A DNA stretch of 64,000 bases from Chryseobacterium rhizoplanae (GTDB lineage: Bacteria; Bacteroidota; Bacteroidia; Flavobacteriales; Weeksellaceae): NCBI RefSeq assembly GCF_900182655.1, contig NZ_FXTC01000003.1, forward strand, positions 310,001 to 374,000, given 5' to 3'. Numbering within the stretch: position 1 is the first letter of the stretch; every line of letters starts with the position of its first letter. The notes beneath the pieces are model-generated. The model was not told the origin of the DNA. It made no database searches and saw only the letters and a list, made by a program, of their open reading frames with translations. Shown here in pieces: positions 26,336 to 34,155 of this stretch. The position numbers were made by a program, and so were the translations under genes.

Positions 26336-26388
26336 TTTTATACTTTTAATTTTTTTCAAATATTCCATTCTTTTATCATTAAACTAAT

Positions 26389-26832
26389 ATGAAAAAAACA
26401 GTAACCATCTTTATCATTTCATTTGCCTTAGCTCTTTTAAATGGATATTTCTTCAATTACATTAATGATACCTATCTGCATTTTAATGTAAATTATTATA
26501 AGCATCAAAATATCACAAAAAACGAACTACACTTTATTGCAATCTTTGTTGCTCCTTTCATTGAGACTTTAGTATTTCAATATTTCCTTTATCTGGTTTT
26601 GACGAAATGGATAGGTATAAAGAATAAATATTTCTGCATCATCATTATGAGTATCATTTTCGCATCAATGCATTATTATAATTGGCTATATATTGTGATG
26701 ACATTTTTTGGAGGTATTATTTTAAATAACCTTTATATCTATTATAACAAGCACGTCCATCCCTACAGTTTTATCCTAACAGTACTCTTCCACGCATTAT
26801 TCAATCTTTTTGGATTTTTGTTTATAATGTGA
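26389..26832 (+). CDS. Small CPBP-type (Abi-like) membrane protease
   Basis: The 147-residue protein has about four membrane segments and the CPBP motif set in reduced form: FIETLVFQ (in place of the usual EExxxR), FASMHY (FxxxH), and HALFNLFG (HxxxN). These carry the likely catalytic Glu and two His. It is shorter than most CPBP proteins and lacks the double Glu and Arg of motif 1, so activity is uncertain. It is a single gene and its substrate is unknown. Confidence 0.68.
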   Translation: MKKTVTIFIISFALALLNGYFFNYINDTYLHFNVNYYKHQNITKNELHFIAIFVAPFIETLVFQYFLYLVLTKWIGIKNKYFCIIIMSIIFASMHYYNWLYIVMTFFGGIILNNLYIYYNKHVHPYSFILTVLFHALFNLFGFLFIM

Positions 26833-27385
26833 CTTTTTCTATTAAATAATATAAAACAAGCTCTTCCTGATCAAAAAAGAGCTTGATAAATAATGCAAAA
26901 AGATGATGGATAGAAAATTATCTTACCCAAAAATAGAGGATTTAATTAGTTTACGTTTATGAGCAGCGTCATATCAGAGCAAAAAAAAATCCCCGGAAAT
27001 TCCGAGGATAAAAACTAATAACCATGAAAACTCAAATTAAACATGAGTTACATTTCTATATCGAAAAATCGTGCCAAGAATGCCAACTTTGAGAAAAAAA
27101 AGCGATTTACTCCAAGTGTTATTCATTTTGTGATTTCAGCATTTTAGACAGATTTTATTGATGCTTTAAAAACCACTTCATAATTATTTATAATTAATTA
27201 AAATAAATATAACATGCCGGCAAAAACGTTAAAAATAAAATAATTTACAATTTGGTAAAATAAAATTCATATTAGAAAATGAAAACTTTCAAAATACTTA
27301 ATCAAGCTATCAAAAAAAACTAAATCAACACCAAATTGGCATAATTTATTCTTCATATAAATCAATCCAATAAATTTAAATTATC
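26833..27385. other. 553-base non-coding gap with first repeat module
   Basis: AT-rich. Contains a hairpin CAAGCTCTT/AAGAGCTTG (26857-26885), the palindrome TATGA-N6-TCATA (26958-26973), a GC-rich hairpin (26989-27009), and a 22-codon mini-frame from ATG 27024. The remainder to 27385 shows no feature I can support. Confidence 0.5.
26958..27009. repeat. Intergenic module, copy 1
   Basis: Palindrome TATGA-GCAGCG-TCATA (26958-26973) followed by hairpin ATCCCCGGAA/TTCCGAGGAT (26989-27009, one mismatch). A short frame starts at ATG 27024. On the minus strand the hairpin is followed by nine T, as in a terminator. Confidence 0.6.
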
Positions 27386-27613
27386 ATGGCACAAATAATT
27401 TTTAATAAAGAAGATTTCACGAAAAGCAATGAAAAAGAATATCAGTTGGAATACGATGTAAATGAAATAGGTAAAGGTTCCGATCTCATTGTAGAAAGAC
27501 TAACCGAAAAAGGTGACTATGAAATCATTCAAGCTCCTCTGAGAAGATCAAGTGACAAAATATTTATCATTTGGGATACCCCGTTTAACGGTAGAATACT
27601 CTTCGATCTTTAA
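27386..27613 (+). CDS. Small protein of unknown function
   Basis: A 75-residue, charged, soluble protein (MAQIIFNKEDFTKSNEKE...). It has no signal peptide, no membrane segment and no motif I recognise. Codon use and a start near ATCATGG look natural, but the gene stands alone in a non-coding region and is short, so it could be real or chance. Function not assigned. Confidence 0.55.
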   Translation: MAQIIFNKEDFTKSNEKEYQLEYDVNEIGKGSDLIVERLTEKGDYEIIQAPLRRSSDKIFIIWDTPFNGRILFDL

Positions 27614-27640
27614 AAGATTTAAGAGTATTATATGAAAAAA

Positions 27641-27688
27641 GCCCCCAAAAAAAATGGAGGCCTCAAAAAACACAAATGATGAAAAAAA
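27641..27688. repeat. Intergenic module, copy 2 (hairpin plus direct repeat)
   Basis: GCCCCC (27641-27646) and GGAGGC (27656-27661) form a stem with one mismatch. They are followed by AAAAAACACAAATGATGAAA, shared with copy 3 at 28113. ATG at 27676 opens an 18-codon frame. The palindrome TATGA-N6-TCATA lies after it at 27763-27778. Confidence 0.6.
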
Positions 27689-27762
27689 ATTTTATATCAG
27701 AGATAAAAATTATTTTATCTATTAATTCTTAACCAAAGATATACCACACTTTTTTTTTATTT

Positions 27763-27778
27763 TATGAGTACAGTCATA
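27763..27778. repeat. TATGA-N6-TCATA palindrome, copy 2
   Basis: TATGA-GTACAG-TCATA. The preceding words (AAAGATATACCA) resemble those before copy 3 (CAAATATACCA). Confidence 0.55.
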
Positions 27779-27968
27779 AAATAATTATTTCTTTTAAATA
27801 ATAAGCCATCCAGCCAGCAGAAACTATTTCTCAAAAAAAGACAATAAACAATGTCGTTGTAATTCCTACTCTTCCGGATTCTAGAATACTCCAAAAACTG
27901 ATTTACTAAAAAATATCATATAACCTCTGATTATAGTAATATTTTACACATATAATAATATAAAAACA

Positions 27969-27997
27969 AAAGACTCCTCATTTAGAGAAGTCTTTTT
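27969..27997 (+). terminator. Terminator-like hairpin in non-coding DNA
   Basis: AAAGACTCCTC pairs with GAGAAGTCTTT (one mismatch), followed by TT. No gene ends nearby, so it may end an unrecognised small RNA. Confidence 0.5.
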
Positions 27998-28058
27998 GAT
28001 AAAATATGGAATGAAAATGCTTTTATACCCAAATATACCATCTCCTGTCCAATTATTA

Positions 28059-28136
28059 TATGAGCATAATCATAAAACTAAATAAACAGAAACGGCCTCC
28101 TGATGGAGGCCTAAAAAACACAAATGATGAAAAAAA
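28059..28136. repeat. Intergenic module, copy 3
   Basis: Palindrome TATGA-GCATAA-TCATA (28059-28074), hairpin GGCCTCC/GGAGGCC (28094-28111, perfect, loop TGAT), then AAAAAACACAAATGATGAAA as in copy 2. ATG at 28124 opens a 30-codon frame. Confidence 0.65.
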
Positions 28137-28432
28137 TCTATTTAGAAAAATCCAAACAGAATATCGTAGAATCATTCAATACAGCCATTGTTACTACATT
28201 CTTCAGAAGAAGATAATACAATGGAGAAATAGAGAATGAATATTTCTGTAGAATCAAAAACATCCTGAAGAATGAATCTGTAATAATTTATACAATTATA
28301 GTAATTTGTTAGTATTTATTCAATACAAAAACATAGAAACAAAATAAAAAATGTAATTAATTATTTAATGATTGAAAAAATTCTCATTTCAGGAAAGGGT
28401 AAATGTAACTAAATATTTTTTTACTCACAAAC

Positions 28433-28873
28433 CTATTCCTCCCAAATGATCGGAATATACACTGTAATATACCCATCAGAATCTACCTGAGCGTCCGAAA
28501 CTGTAGCAATTACCGTTCCATAGCCTACCCATCCACCTTGTCCTTGCATAGCAGAAAAGGTATAAGTTCCTGCCGGAAGTCCGTCATAATATTGTGGCAC
28601 CGTCTGAAATCCTCCACTATAATAAGTATCATACACTTCTCCCGTAACCATGTTTTCAGCAAGAAAACTCCCTACATCATAATTTCCCGAAAGGATTTTT
28701 GCTCCGTTTTTTGAAAGAAGTCCATAACGGATCTTATAAGTCTGAGACTTTGGTGTGATATCAGCTGTTTCTGAACAGGTTTTATTATTCTCTACTGTTT
28801 CCGTGGAGGAAAATGATGTAACAACAGCCAGCAGTCCAATACATGCTGATACTGTAAAAATTGATTTTTTCAT
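28433..28873 (-). CDS. Secreted or periplasmic protein of unknown function
   Basis: From ATG 28873 the protein has 146 residues and a signal peptide (MKKSIFTVSACIGLLAVVTSF). The mature part contains GLLSKNGAKILSGNYDVGSFL and a Gly/Tyr-rich stretch (YYSGGFQTVPQYYDGLPAGTYTFSAMQGQGGWVGYG) that suggests a beta-sandwich. There is no sorting domain or lipobox. An in-frame start at 28921 would place 16 residues before the signal and was rejected. Family not recognised. Confidence 0.75.
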   Translation of the reverse strand: MKKSIFTVSACIGLLAVVTSFSSTETVENNKTCSETADITPKSQTYKIRYGLLSKNGAKILSGNYDVGSFLAENMVTGEVYDTYYSGGFQTVPQYYDGLPAGTYTFSAMQGQGGWVGYGTVIATVSDAQVDSDGYITVYIPIIWEE

Positions 28874-29115
28874 ATTAAAAGTAATTTGGTATTCAAAAAT
28901 AGTCAACTTATATGAATTCAATAAAAACTATCAGTGAACTAAAATTTACAAATCCCCTGCAACTCCGCATTAACAGTATAAAATCTATCATTATTAAAAA
29001 TTATCTCCACTTTTTAGTAGTAATTTTAACATTCATTAACTAAAATTTGGCTTCATAATTGAGAATAAAACTAAAATCAAAGTCGTTTTGGCTTTATCTT
29101 ATTAAAATTTGAATT

Positions 29116-29667
29116 ATGAGAAAGATAATATTAGCAGGTTTTTTATCCGTCTTTTTAATGACGGCCTGCAAGAAAGATGACAGCGTTGCTGAGAAATCAC
29201 TGGAAGCACAGAAACTTGAATTTCGGGCCAGACAACTTGAAATAGAAAAACAAAAACTGGCCATTGAAAAAGAAAAGATGGTCTATGAAGCTCAGAAAAA
29301 AGCAGACAGCATATCTGAAACCAAAAAAGCCAGAGCTGCTGCTGAAAATAATTCAAGACCACAGGTAATCAGAGAAACAAGAACAATATATAGAGACAGA
29401 AATTCAAATTCCGGCTCATCAGGTAGCAACGGAAATTATGCCAATAATGGAAGTGGTACCTCACAGGGAACTACCCAGAAAAAAGGGTGGAGTAAAGCAG
29501 CCAAAGGAACCGTAATTGGTACGGTAGGTGGAGCAGCGGCAGGAGCACTCATCGCTAAGAAAAACAGAGGACTCGGAGCTGTAATTGGTGGTGTTGTAGG
29601 AGGTGCTACAGGATATACCATCGGTAGATCACAAGATAGAAAAGACGGAAGGGTACAACCCCGTTAA
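29116..29667 (+). CDS. Lipoprotein with coiled coil and glycine-zipper tail
   Basis: The 183-residue protein has a lipoprotein signal (FLMTACKKD, Cys18), a charged helical coiled coil (residues 25-80, rich in E/K/Q), a Ser/Gly/Asn linker, and a C-terminal glycine zipper (GTVIGTVGGAAAGALIAKK, GAVIGGVVGGATGYTIG). This YMGG-like tail could insert in or span a membrane. It probably sits in the envelope. Role unknown. A terminator follows at 29691. Confidence 0.82.
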   Translation: MRKIILAGFLSVFLMTACKKDDSVAEKSLEAQKLEFRARQLEIEKQKLAIEKEKMVYEAQKKADSISETKKARAAAENNSRPQVIRETRTIYRDRNSNSGSSGSNGNYANNGSGTSQGTTQKKGWSKAAKGTVIGTVGGAAAGALIAKKNRGLGAVIGGVVGGATGYTIGRSQDRKDGRVQPR

Positions 29668-29690
29668 TAAATATTTTCACAATAAATATA

Positions 29691-29722
29691 AAGATTGCTT
29701 ATTTTTAAGCAATCTTTTTTTT
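29691..29722 (+). terminator. Terminator overlapping the next start
   Basis: AAGATTGCTTA (29691-29701) pairs perfectly with TAAGCAATCTT (29706-29716), followed by eight T that end directly at the ATG of the next gene (29723). Confidence 0.85.
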
Positions 29723-31357
29723 ATGCTATTGATTCTGTTTTCTTCAATTTTCATCATACCTGTCTTAATAGGCTGGGGGAAAATCATGGAAAATGTGTCC
29801 GGGATTTTGTTTCAGGGAATCTCAGGGAAAATTTTATCCGGAATCCTGGGAATAAGCCTGATATGGACACTTATTTCTTTTTTTATTCCTTTGAATATCT
29901 ATGTTGAAGCCGTTTCAATATTTGTGGGTTTATTCTTTTTCTTTAGAAATCGGCTCTATGGAGAATTTTATCAGTTTTCCAAGAAAGATTTTATACTCTT
30001 TAGTGCTGCCACTCTTATTATCATGCTCGCAGGTTCTTACTATCCTTATATATTAGATCATTTTGGCTATTATATCCCTACTCTTCAGTGGCTTGCAGAA
30101 TATGGAATGGTAAAAGGAATTTCAAACGTAGATCTTACGTTGGGGCAAATGTCTGTCTGGCATATTTTTCAGGCAGGGTTTTCCAATTTTTCTGATCCAT
30201 TTTTAAGAATTAATGCTGTATTACTCATTATCTACACCATTTATATTATCGAAAGAAAAAACTGGATACATCTTTGTTTCCTACCGGTTTTATTACTGTT
30301 TTCTCAGTCTCCAAGCCCGGATCTTCCTGTCATTATTTTTTCACTGATTATTCTGAATGAACTCACAGCCGGAAACAGAAATACTGCTCTCCTTTTTGCC
30401 TTTTCAGTTTTTGTTTTCTCTATAAAACCTACTATGATATGGCTGCCCATACTGGTATTCTTACATTCAGTTTTTATTTTCAAAAATAATTTCAAGCCAT
30501 TACTTTTAGGTATTCTGATTCTCTTCCTTTTCTTCATTAAAAATATATGGACATTCGGTTTTCCCGTTTTCCCTGTAGCAATAGGCGATCTGGGAGTATC
30601 CTGGAAACCCAATCCCGAGGTTTTAAAAATTTCGTCACAGTTTGCCATCATGAAAACCTATGATATGCAGTACACCTATGAAGAAATCCAAAAATTTTCG
30701 ACATCAGATTATATTAAAAACTGGCTTTTCCTAGCAGGAATCAAATCAAAAATTAATATTCTTTTTATCTTGAGTTTAGCTGTTTTTTCTGTATTTACCT
30801 GGATCAAAAAAAGAAAACTCATCACTCTGATCTGCATTTCATTATTAATAAAAGGTATATTGGTCCTTGCATTTTCCGCCCAATACAGATTTTTCATCGA
30901 TATTTTTTTCGTGATATTTTTTGTTCTGTTTCATGAATATTTTAATCAGAAAAAATCCATGATTGTTTTTTCAGTTTTAAGTTTATTTTTTATTTCAATG
31001 TTATCTTTTCCGGCATTGATTCAAAAATATATTCCGAGTTTCAGAGTGGGAAGTTTTATGACAGGTTTTGAAAAAGAACAGCTTTACAAGCCATCAACCT
31101 ACGAATATCGTCAGTTTAATATATTTAAAATCGGGAATTTTAAATTTAATGTTTCCCACAATTATCCGTACAGTTTTGATACTCCTCTTCCAGCCGTTAC
31201 GCCATTCTATATTTTTGATGATGTAAAAGCAGGTATTTTCCCTCAACTATCAGATAAAAATGATCTCAAAAAAGGTTTTATCTGGAAAAAAATGACTCCG
31301 GAAGAAAAAAAAGAAGCTCTAAAGGTTATCAATAATATCAAAAACACCGATAAATAG
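29723..31357 (+). CDS. Polytopic membrane protein (LIC_10190-like)
   Basis: From ATG 29723 the protein has 544 residues with about 11-12 membrane segments (first: LLILFSSIFIIPVLIGWGK) and a C-terminal soluble tail. It lacks glycosyltransferase motifs but its layout resembles large bacterial membrane proteins of the LIC_10190 type, some of which neighbour surface-polysaccharide genes. An in-frame start at 29603 overlaps the lipoprotein gene and was rejected; ATG 29786 is another possible start. The ATG touches the T-run of the preceding terminator, so it needs readthrough or a promoter inside the previous gene. Confidence 0.7.
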   Translation: MLLILFSSIFIIPVLIGWGKIMENVSGILFQGISGKILSGILGISLIWTLISFFIPLNIYVEAVSIFVGLFFFFRNRLYGEFYQFSKKDFILFSAATLIIMLAGSYYPYILDHFGYYIPTLQWLAEYGMVKGISNVDLTLGQMSVWHIFQAGFSNFSDPFLRINAVLLIIYTIYIIERKNWIHLCFLPVLLLFSQSPSPDLPVIIFSLIILNELTAGNRNTALLFAFSVFVFSIKPTMIWLPILVFLHSVFIFKNNFKPLLLGILILFLFFIKNIWTFGFPVFPVAIGDLGVSWKPNPEVLKISSQFAIMKTYDMQYTYEEIQKFSTSDYIKNWLFLAGIKSKINILFILSLAVFSVFTWIKKRKLITLICISLLIKGILVLAFSAQYRFFIDIFFVIFFVLFHEYFNQKKSMIVFSVLSLFFISMLSFPALIQKYIPSFRVGSFMTGFEKEQLYKPSTYEYRQFNIFKIGNFKFNVSHNYPYSFDTPLPAVTPFYIFDDVKAGIFPQLSDKNDLKKGFIWKKMTPEEKKEALKVINNIKNTDK

Positions 31358-31395
31358 AACAAATCCAGAAACTTTATTATCTGAAGAAAAAAAGG

Positions 31396-31403
31396 TAATT
31401 TTG
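31396..31403 (+). promoter_or_regulatory. -7 element of aroC, very close to the start codon
   Basis: TAATTTTG lies 4 bases before the ATG at 31408. If used, the mRNA would have almost no leader. Confidence 0.5.
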
Positions 31404-31407
31404 TACT

Positions 31408-32478
31408 ATGTTCAATACATTAGGTAATCTTCTTAGTCTTACAACATTTGGAGAAAGTCACGGAGTGGCTTATGGCGGTATCATCAATAATTTTCCGGCA
31501 GGTTTAACGGTAGATCTCGATAAGGTTCAATACGAACTGAACCGAAGAAAACCTGGCCAGTCAGCAATTGTTACTCAAAGAAAAGAAAGTGACACAGTAA
31601 AGTTTCTTTCAGGAATCTTTGATGGAAAAACAACAGGTACTCCCATTGGTTTTATCATTGAAAACGAAAATCAGAAATCGAAAGATTATGATCATATAGC
31701 AGGGGCATATCGTCCAAGCCATGCAGATTTTACTTATGACCAGAAATTTGGTTTCAGAGATCATCGTGGCGGCGGAAAATCTTCAGCAAGGGAAACTATG
31801 AACTGGGTAGTTGCCGGAGCTCTCGCCAAGCAGCTTTTATCAGACATTGAAATCAATGCTTACGTTTCTTCTGTAGGTGATATTTTCTGTGAAAAGCCTT
31901 ATCAGGCTTTAGATTTTTCCCAAACGGAAAGCAATGACGTTCGTTGTCCGGATGCTGAAACGGCTGAAAAGATGATTTCAAGAATCAAAGAGATCAAAAA
32001 AGAAGGAAATACCATTGGCGGAACCATTACATGTGTGATTAAAAATGTTCCCGTAGGAATTGGTGAACCTATATTCTCAAAACTTCAGGCTGAACTGGCA
32101 AAAGCTATGCTGAATATCAATGCCTGCAAAGGTTTTGAATATGGAAGCGGTTTCTGCGGAGCCAAAATGACAGGAAAAGAGCATAATGATGCTTTCAATA
32201 CCGATTTTACTACAAAATCTAACCTTTCAGGAGGTATCCAGGGTGGAATTTCCAACGGAATGGATATCTATTTCCGTGTAGCCTTCAAACCTGTGGCGAC
32301 TATTTTAAGACCTCAGGATAGTATTGATAAAGACGGAAATCCTGTGATCGTAGAAGGAAAAGGGCGTCACGACCCTTGTGTAGTTCCAAGAGCGGTTCCT
32401 GTAGTGGAAAGCCTTGCTGCATTTGTATTGGCAGATCTTTTTCTGATCAATAAAACAAGAAATATCAATAATTTTTAA
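31408..32478 (+). CDS. aroC: Chorismate synthase
   Basis: The enzyme makes chorismate from EPSP using reduced FMN, the last shikimate step. The 356-residue protein has the family signatures [21 protein letters not shown] (read in pieces), [29 protein letters not shown], and [12 protein letters not shown] near the end, with [16 protein letters not shown]. It starts a run of same-strand genes with two thioredoxin-like proteins. No other aro gene is nearby. Confidence 0.97.
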   Translation: MFNTLGNLLSLTTFGESHGVAYGGIINNFPAGLTVDLDKVQYELNRRKPGQSAIVTQRKESDTVKFLSGIFDGKTTGTPIGFIIENENQKSKDYDHIAGAYRPSHADFTYDQKFGFRDHRGGGKSSARETMNWVVAGALAKQLLSDIEINAYVSSVGDIFCEKPYQALDFSQTESNDVRCPDAETAEKMISRIKEIKKEGNTIGGTITCVIKNVPVGIGEPIFSKLQAELAKAMLNINACKGFEYGSGFCGAKMTGKEHNDAFNTDFTTKSNLSGGIQGGISNGMDIYFRVAFKPVATILRPQDSIDKDGNPVIVEGKGRHDPCVVPRAVPVVESLAAFVLADLFLINKTRNINNF

Positions 32479-32495
32479 CATAAATATTTTTGGTA

Positions 32496-33059
32496 ATGAA
32501 AAATTACTGGGATAAAGGAATTTCTTTTGAGGAATACCTTCAGATTGCAAAAGAAAGATTAGAGAATCCTGCCAACCAACAGGAAGCTGACTATAAACAA
32601 TATTATGAGCTGGGTCTTCAGAGAATGGACCGAACGGTAAAAAAATACGTCCCGGATGAAGATCAGCTGAAAGAACTTGCCACTAAAAATTTTGATGGAA
32701 AAATTTTAATCATCTCTGAAGCCTGGTGTGGTGATGCAAGTGCAACAGTACCTGCATTATTCAGATTTTTTGAAGGTCATAATGAGGTAAGAGTTTTTCT
32801 AAGAGACAGTGATAAAAGCTTAATCAACCAGTTTCTGACCAATGGTACAGAATCTATTCCGAAAGTAATTATCCTGGACAAGCACCTGAATGTAAAAAAT
32901 TCGTGGGGCCCGCGTCCGAAATACGGATATGAGCTGCTAATGAAATACAAAGCTGATCCTGAAACGTATACAAAAGATATGTTTTACAATGATCTGCAGA
33001 TATATTATGCCAAGAACAGAGGAAAAGATGCTGTTCAGGAAATTTTGGATCTTCTATAA
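32496..33059 (+). CDS. Thioredoxin-like protein with a single active-site Cys
   Basis: From ATG 32496 the protein has 187 residues. A thioredoxin fold is seen around LIISEAWCGDASATVPALFRF, with cis-Pro in ESIPKVIILD. In this family the motif is usually WCGDC, but the second Cys is replaced by Ser/Ala (WCGDAS), so a disulfide exchange by the classic two-Cys route is not possible. No signal peptide. The gene lies 17 bases after aroC and 9 bases before the TlpA-like gene, likely an operon. Confidence 0.82.
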   Translation: MKNYWDKGISFEEYLQIAKERLENPANQQEADYKQYYELGLQRMDRTVKKYVPDEDQLKELATKNFDGKILIISEAWCGDASATVPALFRFFEGHNEVRVFLRDSDKSLINQFLTNGTESIPKVIILDKHLNVKNSWGPRPKYGYELLMKYKADPETYTKDMFYNDLQIYYAKNRGKDAVQEILDLL

Positions 33060-33068
33060 AAACCAGAT

Positions 33069-33608
33069 ATGAAAAAAGGGATCATTTATCTTGTAATTAT
33101 TGCCGTCATTGGTATTGTTGCGTTTATACCGGGGATAAGAAATTTCCTAAAGGATACATTCTTTCCGGTAGCCACTATTGAAAACGCTGTACATATCAGT
33201 GAAGAAGATTACGACATAGAACTTAAAGGAATCAATGCTCCGAGTACGAATCTTAAAAACTTTAAGGATAAAGGGATTTTCCTGAACTTCTGGGGAACTT
33301 GGTGCCCGCCATGCCGAAAAGAATGGCCATCTATTCAGAAACTGTATGATACCAGAAAAGATCATGTAGATTTTGTATTGATTGCAATGAATGACAAAGA
33401 AGAGGATATAAGAAAATTTTTAAAGGAAAATAATTACACTGTTCCTGTATATATTGCTCAAAGCCCTATTTCTGAGAAAATTCTTCCTAAAGTTTTTCCT
33501 ACGACTTTTCTTCTGGACAAGCATGGAAGAATCCTTATCAAGGAAGATGCAACAAAAGATTGGGACACAGAGACTGTGCATCAGTTCATTGACAATATTA
33601 TCAAATAA
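33069..33608 (+). CDS. TlpA-family membrane-anchored thioredoxin
   Basis: The 179-residue protein has an N-terminal signal anchor (IIYLVIIAVIGIVAFIPGI) and a periplasmic thioredoxin domain with the motif GTWCPPCRKEW near residue 80 and cis-Pro in FPTTFLLDKHGRI. Proteins of this family reduce disulfides in the periplasm, for example in cytochrome c maturation. Partner not known here. Co-directional with the preceding gene, 9-base gap. Confidence 0.9.
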   Translation: MKKGIIYLVIIAVIGIVAFIPGIRNFLKDTFFPVATIENAVHISEEDYDIELKGINAPSTNLKNFKDKGIFLNFWGTWCPPCRKEWPSIQKLYDTRKDHVDFVLIAMNDKEEDIRKFLKENNYTVPVYIAQSPISEKILPKVFPTTFLLDKHGRILIKEDATKDWDTETVHQFIDNIIK

Positions 33609-33659
33609 ATTTTTAACTAAATTTTATAATTTGTTGGTACAGGATTTGCGAAATTTATA

Positions 33660-34034
33660 ATGTTGAAAAATTTATTAAATCCAAACACAAAAATGAAATA
33701 TTCAAAATTAAATCTTGCAAAAGAAGCCATCAATCATAAGGGCTTTATAAAAAAGATCCCTGATATTTTCAGAATGGTCAAAATGTGGAGAAGAGGAACC
33801 TATCCAATGAAATCCATAGATATTATTCTTCCTTTACTGGGAATTTTATATGTCATATCCCCTATTGACCTGCTTCCTGAATTTGCCATACCAGTACTTG
33901 GAGTCATGGATGACCTGGCAGTATTGTCACTTACCATTCCTAAACTCATCAAAGAGGTCGACAAGTTTTTATTATGGGAAGCCCAGCAAAAATACAGCGG
34001 AGCCCAAGTCATTGATGCTGAAATCGTAAAATAA
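33660..34034 (+). CDS. YkvA/DUF1232-type membrane protein
   Basis: The 124-residue protein has the DUF1232 core ILPLLGILYVISPIDLLPEFAIPVLGVMDDLAVLSL (read in pieces), one or two membrane segments with the SPIDLLPE motif. An internal Met at residue 12 (33693) is an alternative start. Function of the family is unknown. It lies 51 bases after the TlpA gene. Confidence 0.82.
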   Translation: MLKNLLNPNTKMKYSKLNLAKEAINHKGFIKKIPDIFRMVKMWRRGTYPMKSIDIILPLLGILYVISPIDLLPEFAIPVLGVMDDLAVLSLTIPKLIKEVDKFLLWEAQQKYSGAQVIDAEIVK

Positions 34035-34128
34035 TAGTTTATTATATTTTTCACACCATCCTGGTCAATCCGGGGTGGTTTTTTATTTACAAATGAACGA
34101 TAAATTTTTAAGCCTTATTTCAATTCCT

Positions 34129-34136
34129 TAAATTTG
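34129..34136 (+). promoter_or_regulatory. -7 element before the UMP synthase gene
   Basis: TAAATTTG matches TAnnTTTG, 19 bases before the ATG at 34156. No TTG at the usual -33 position. Confidence 0.5.
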
Positions 34137-34155
34137 CAATATCTAATAAAAAATA

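Larger units (their letters stand above)
27614..28432. other. 819-base non-coding gap with two more repeat modules
   Basis: No convincing gene. It contains module copies 2 (27641-27688 with palindrome 27763-27778) and 3 (28059-28136), a terminator-like hairpin at 27969-27997, and two short frames starting Met-Met-Lys-Lys at 27676 (18 codons) and 28124 (30 codons). A small RNA between about 27780 and 27997 is possible. Confidence 0.5.

Noticed and set aside
26857..26885. Hairpin CAAGCTCTT/AAGAGCTTG as a terminator of the CPBP gene
   Set aside because: No T-run follows on the plus strand, so I kept it only as a hairpin in the gap description.
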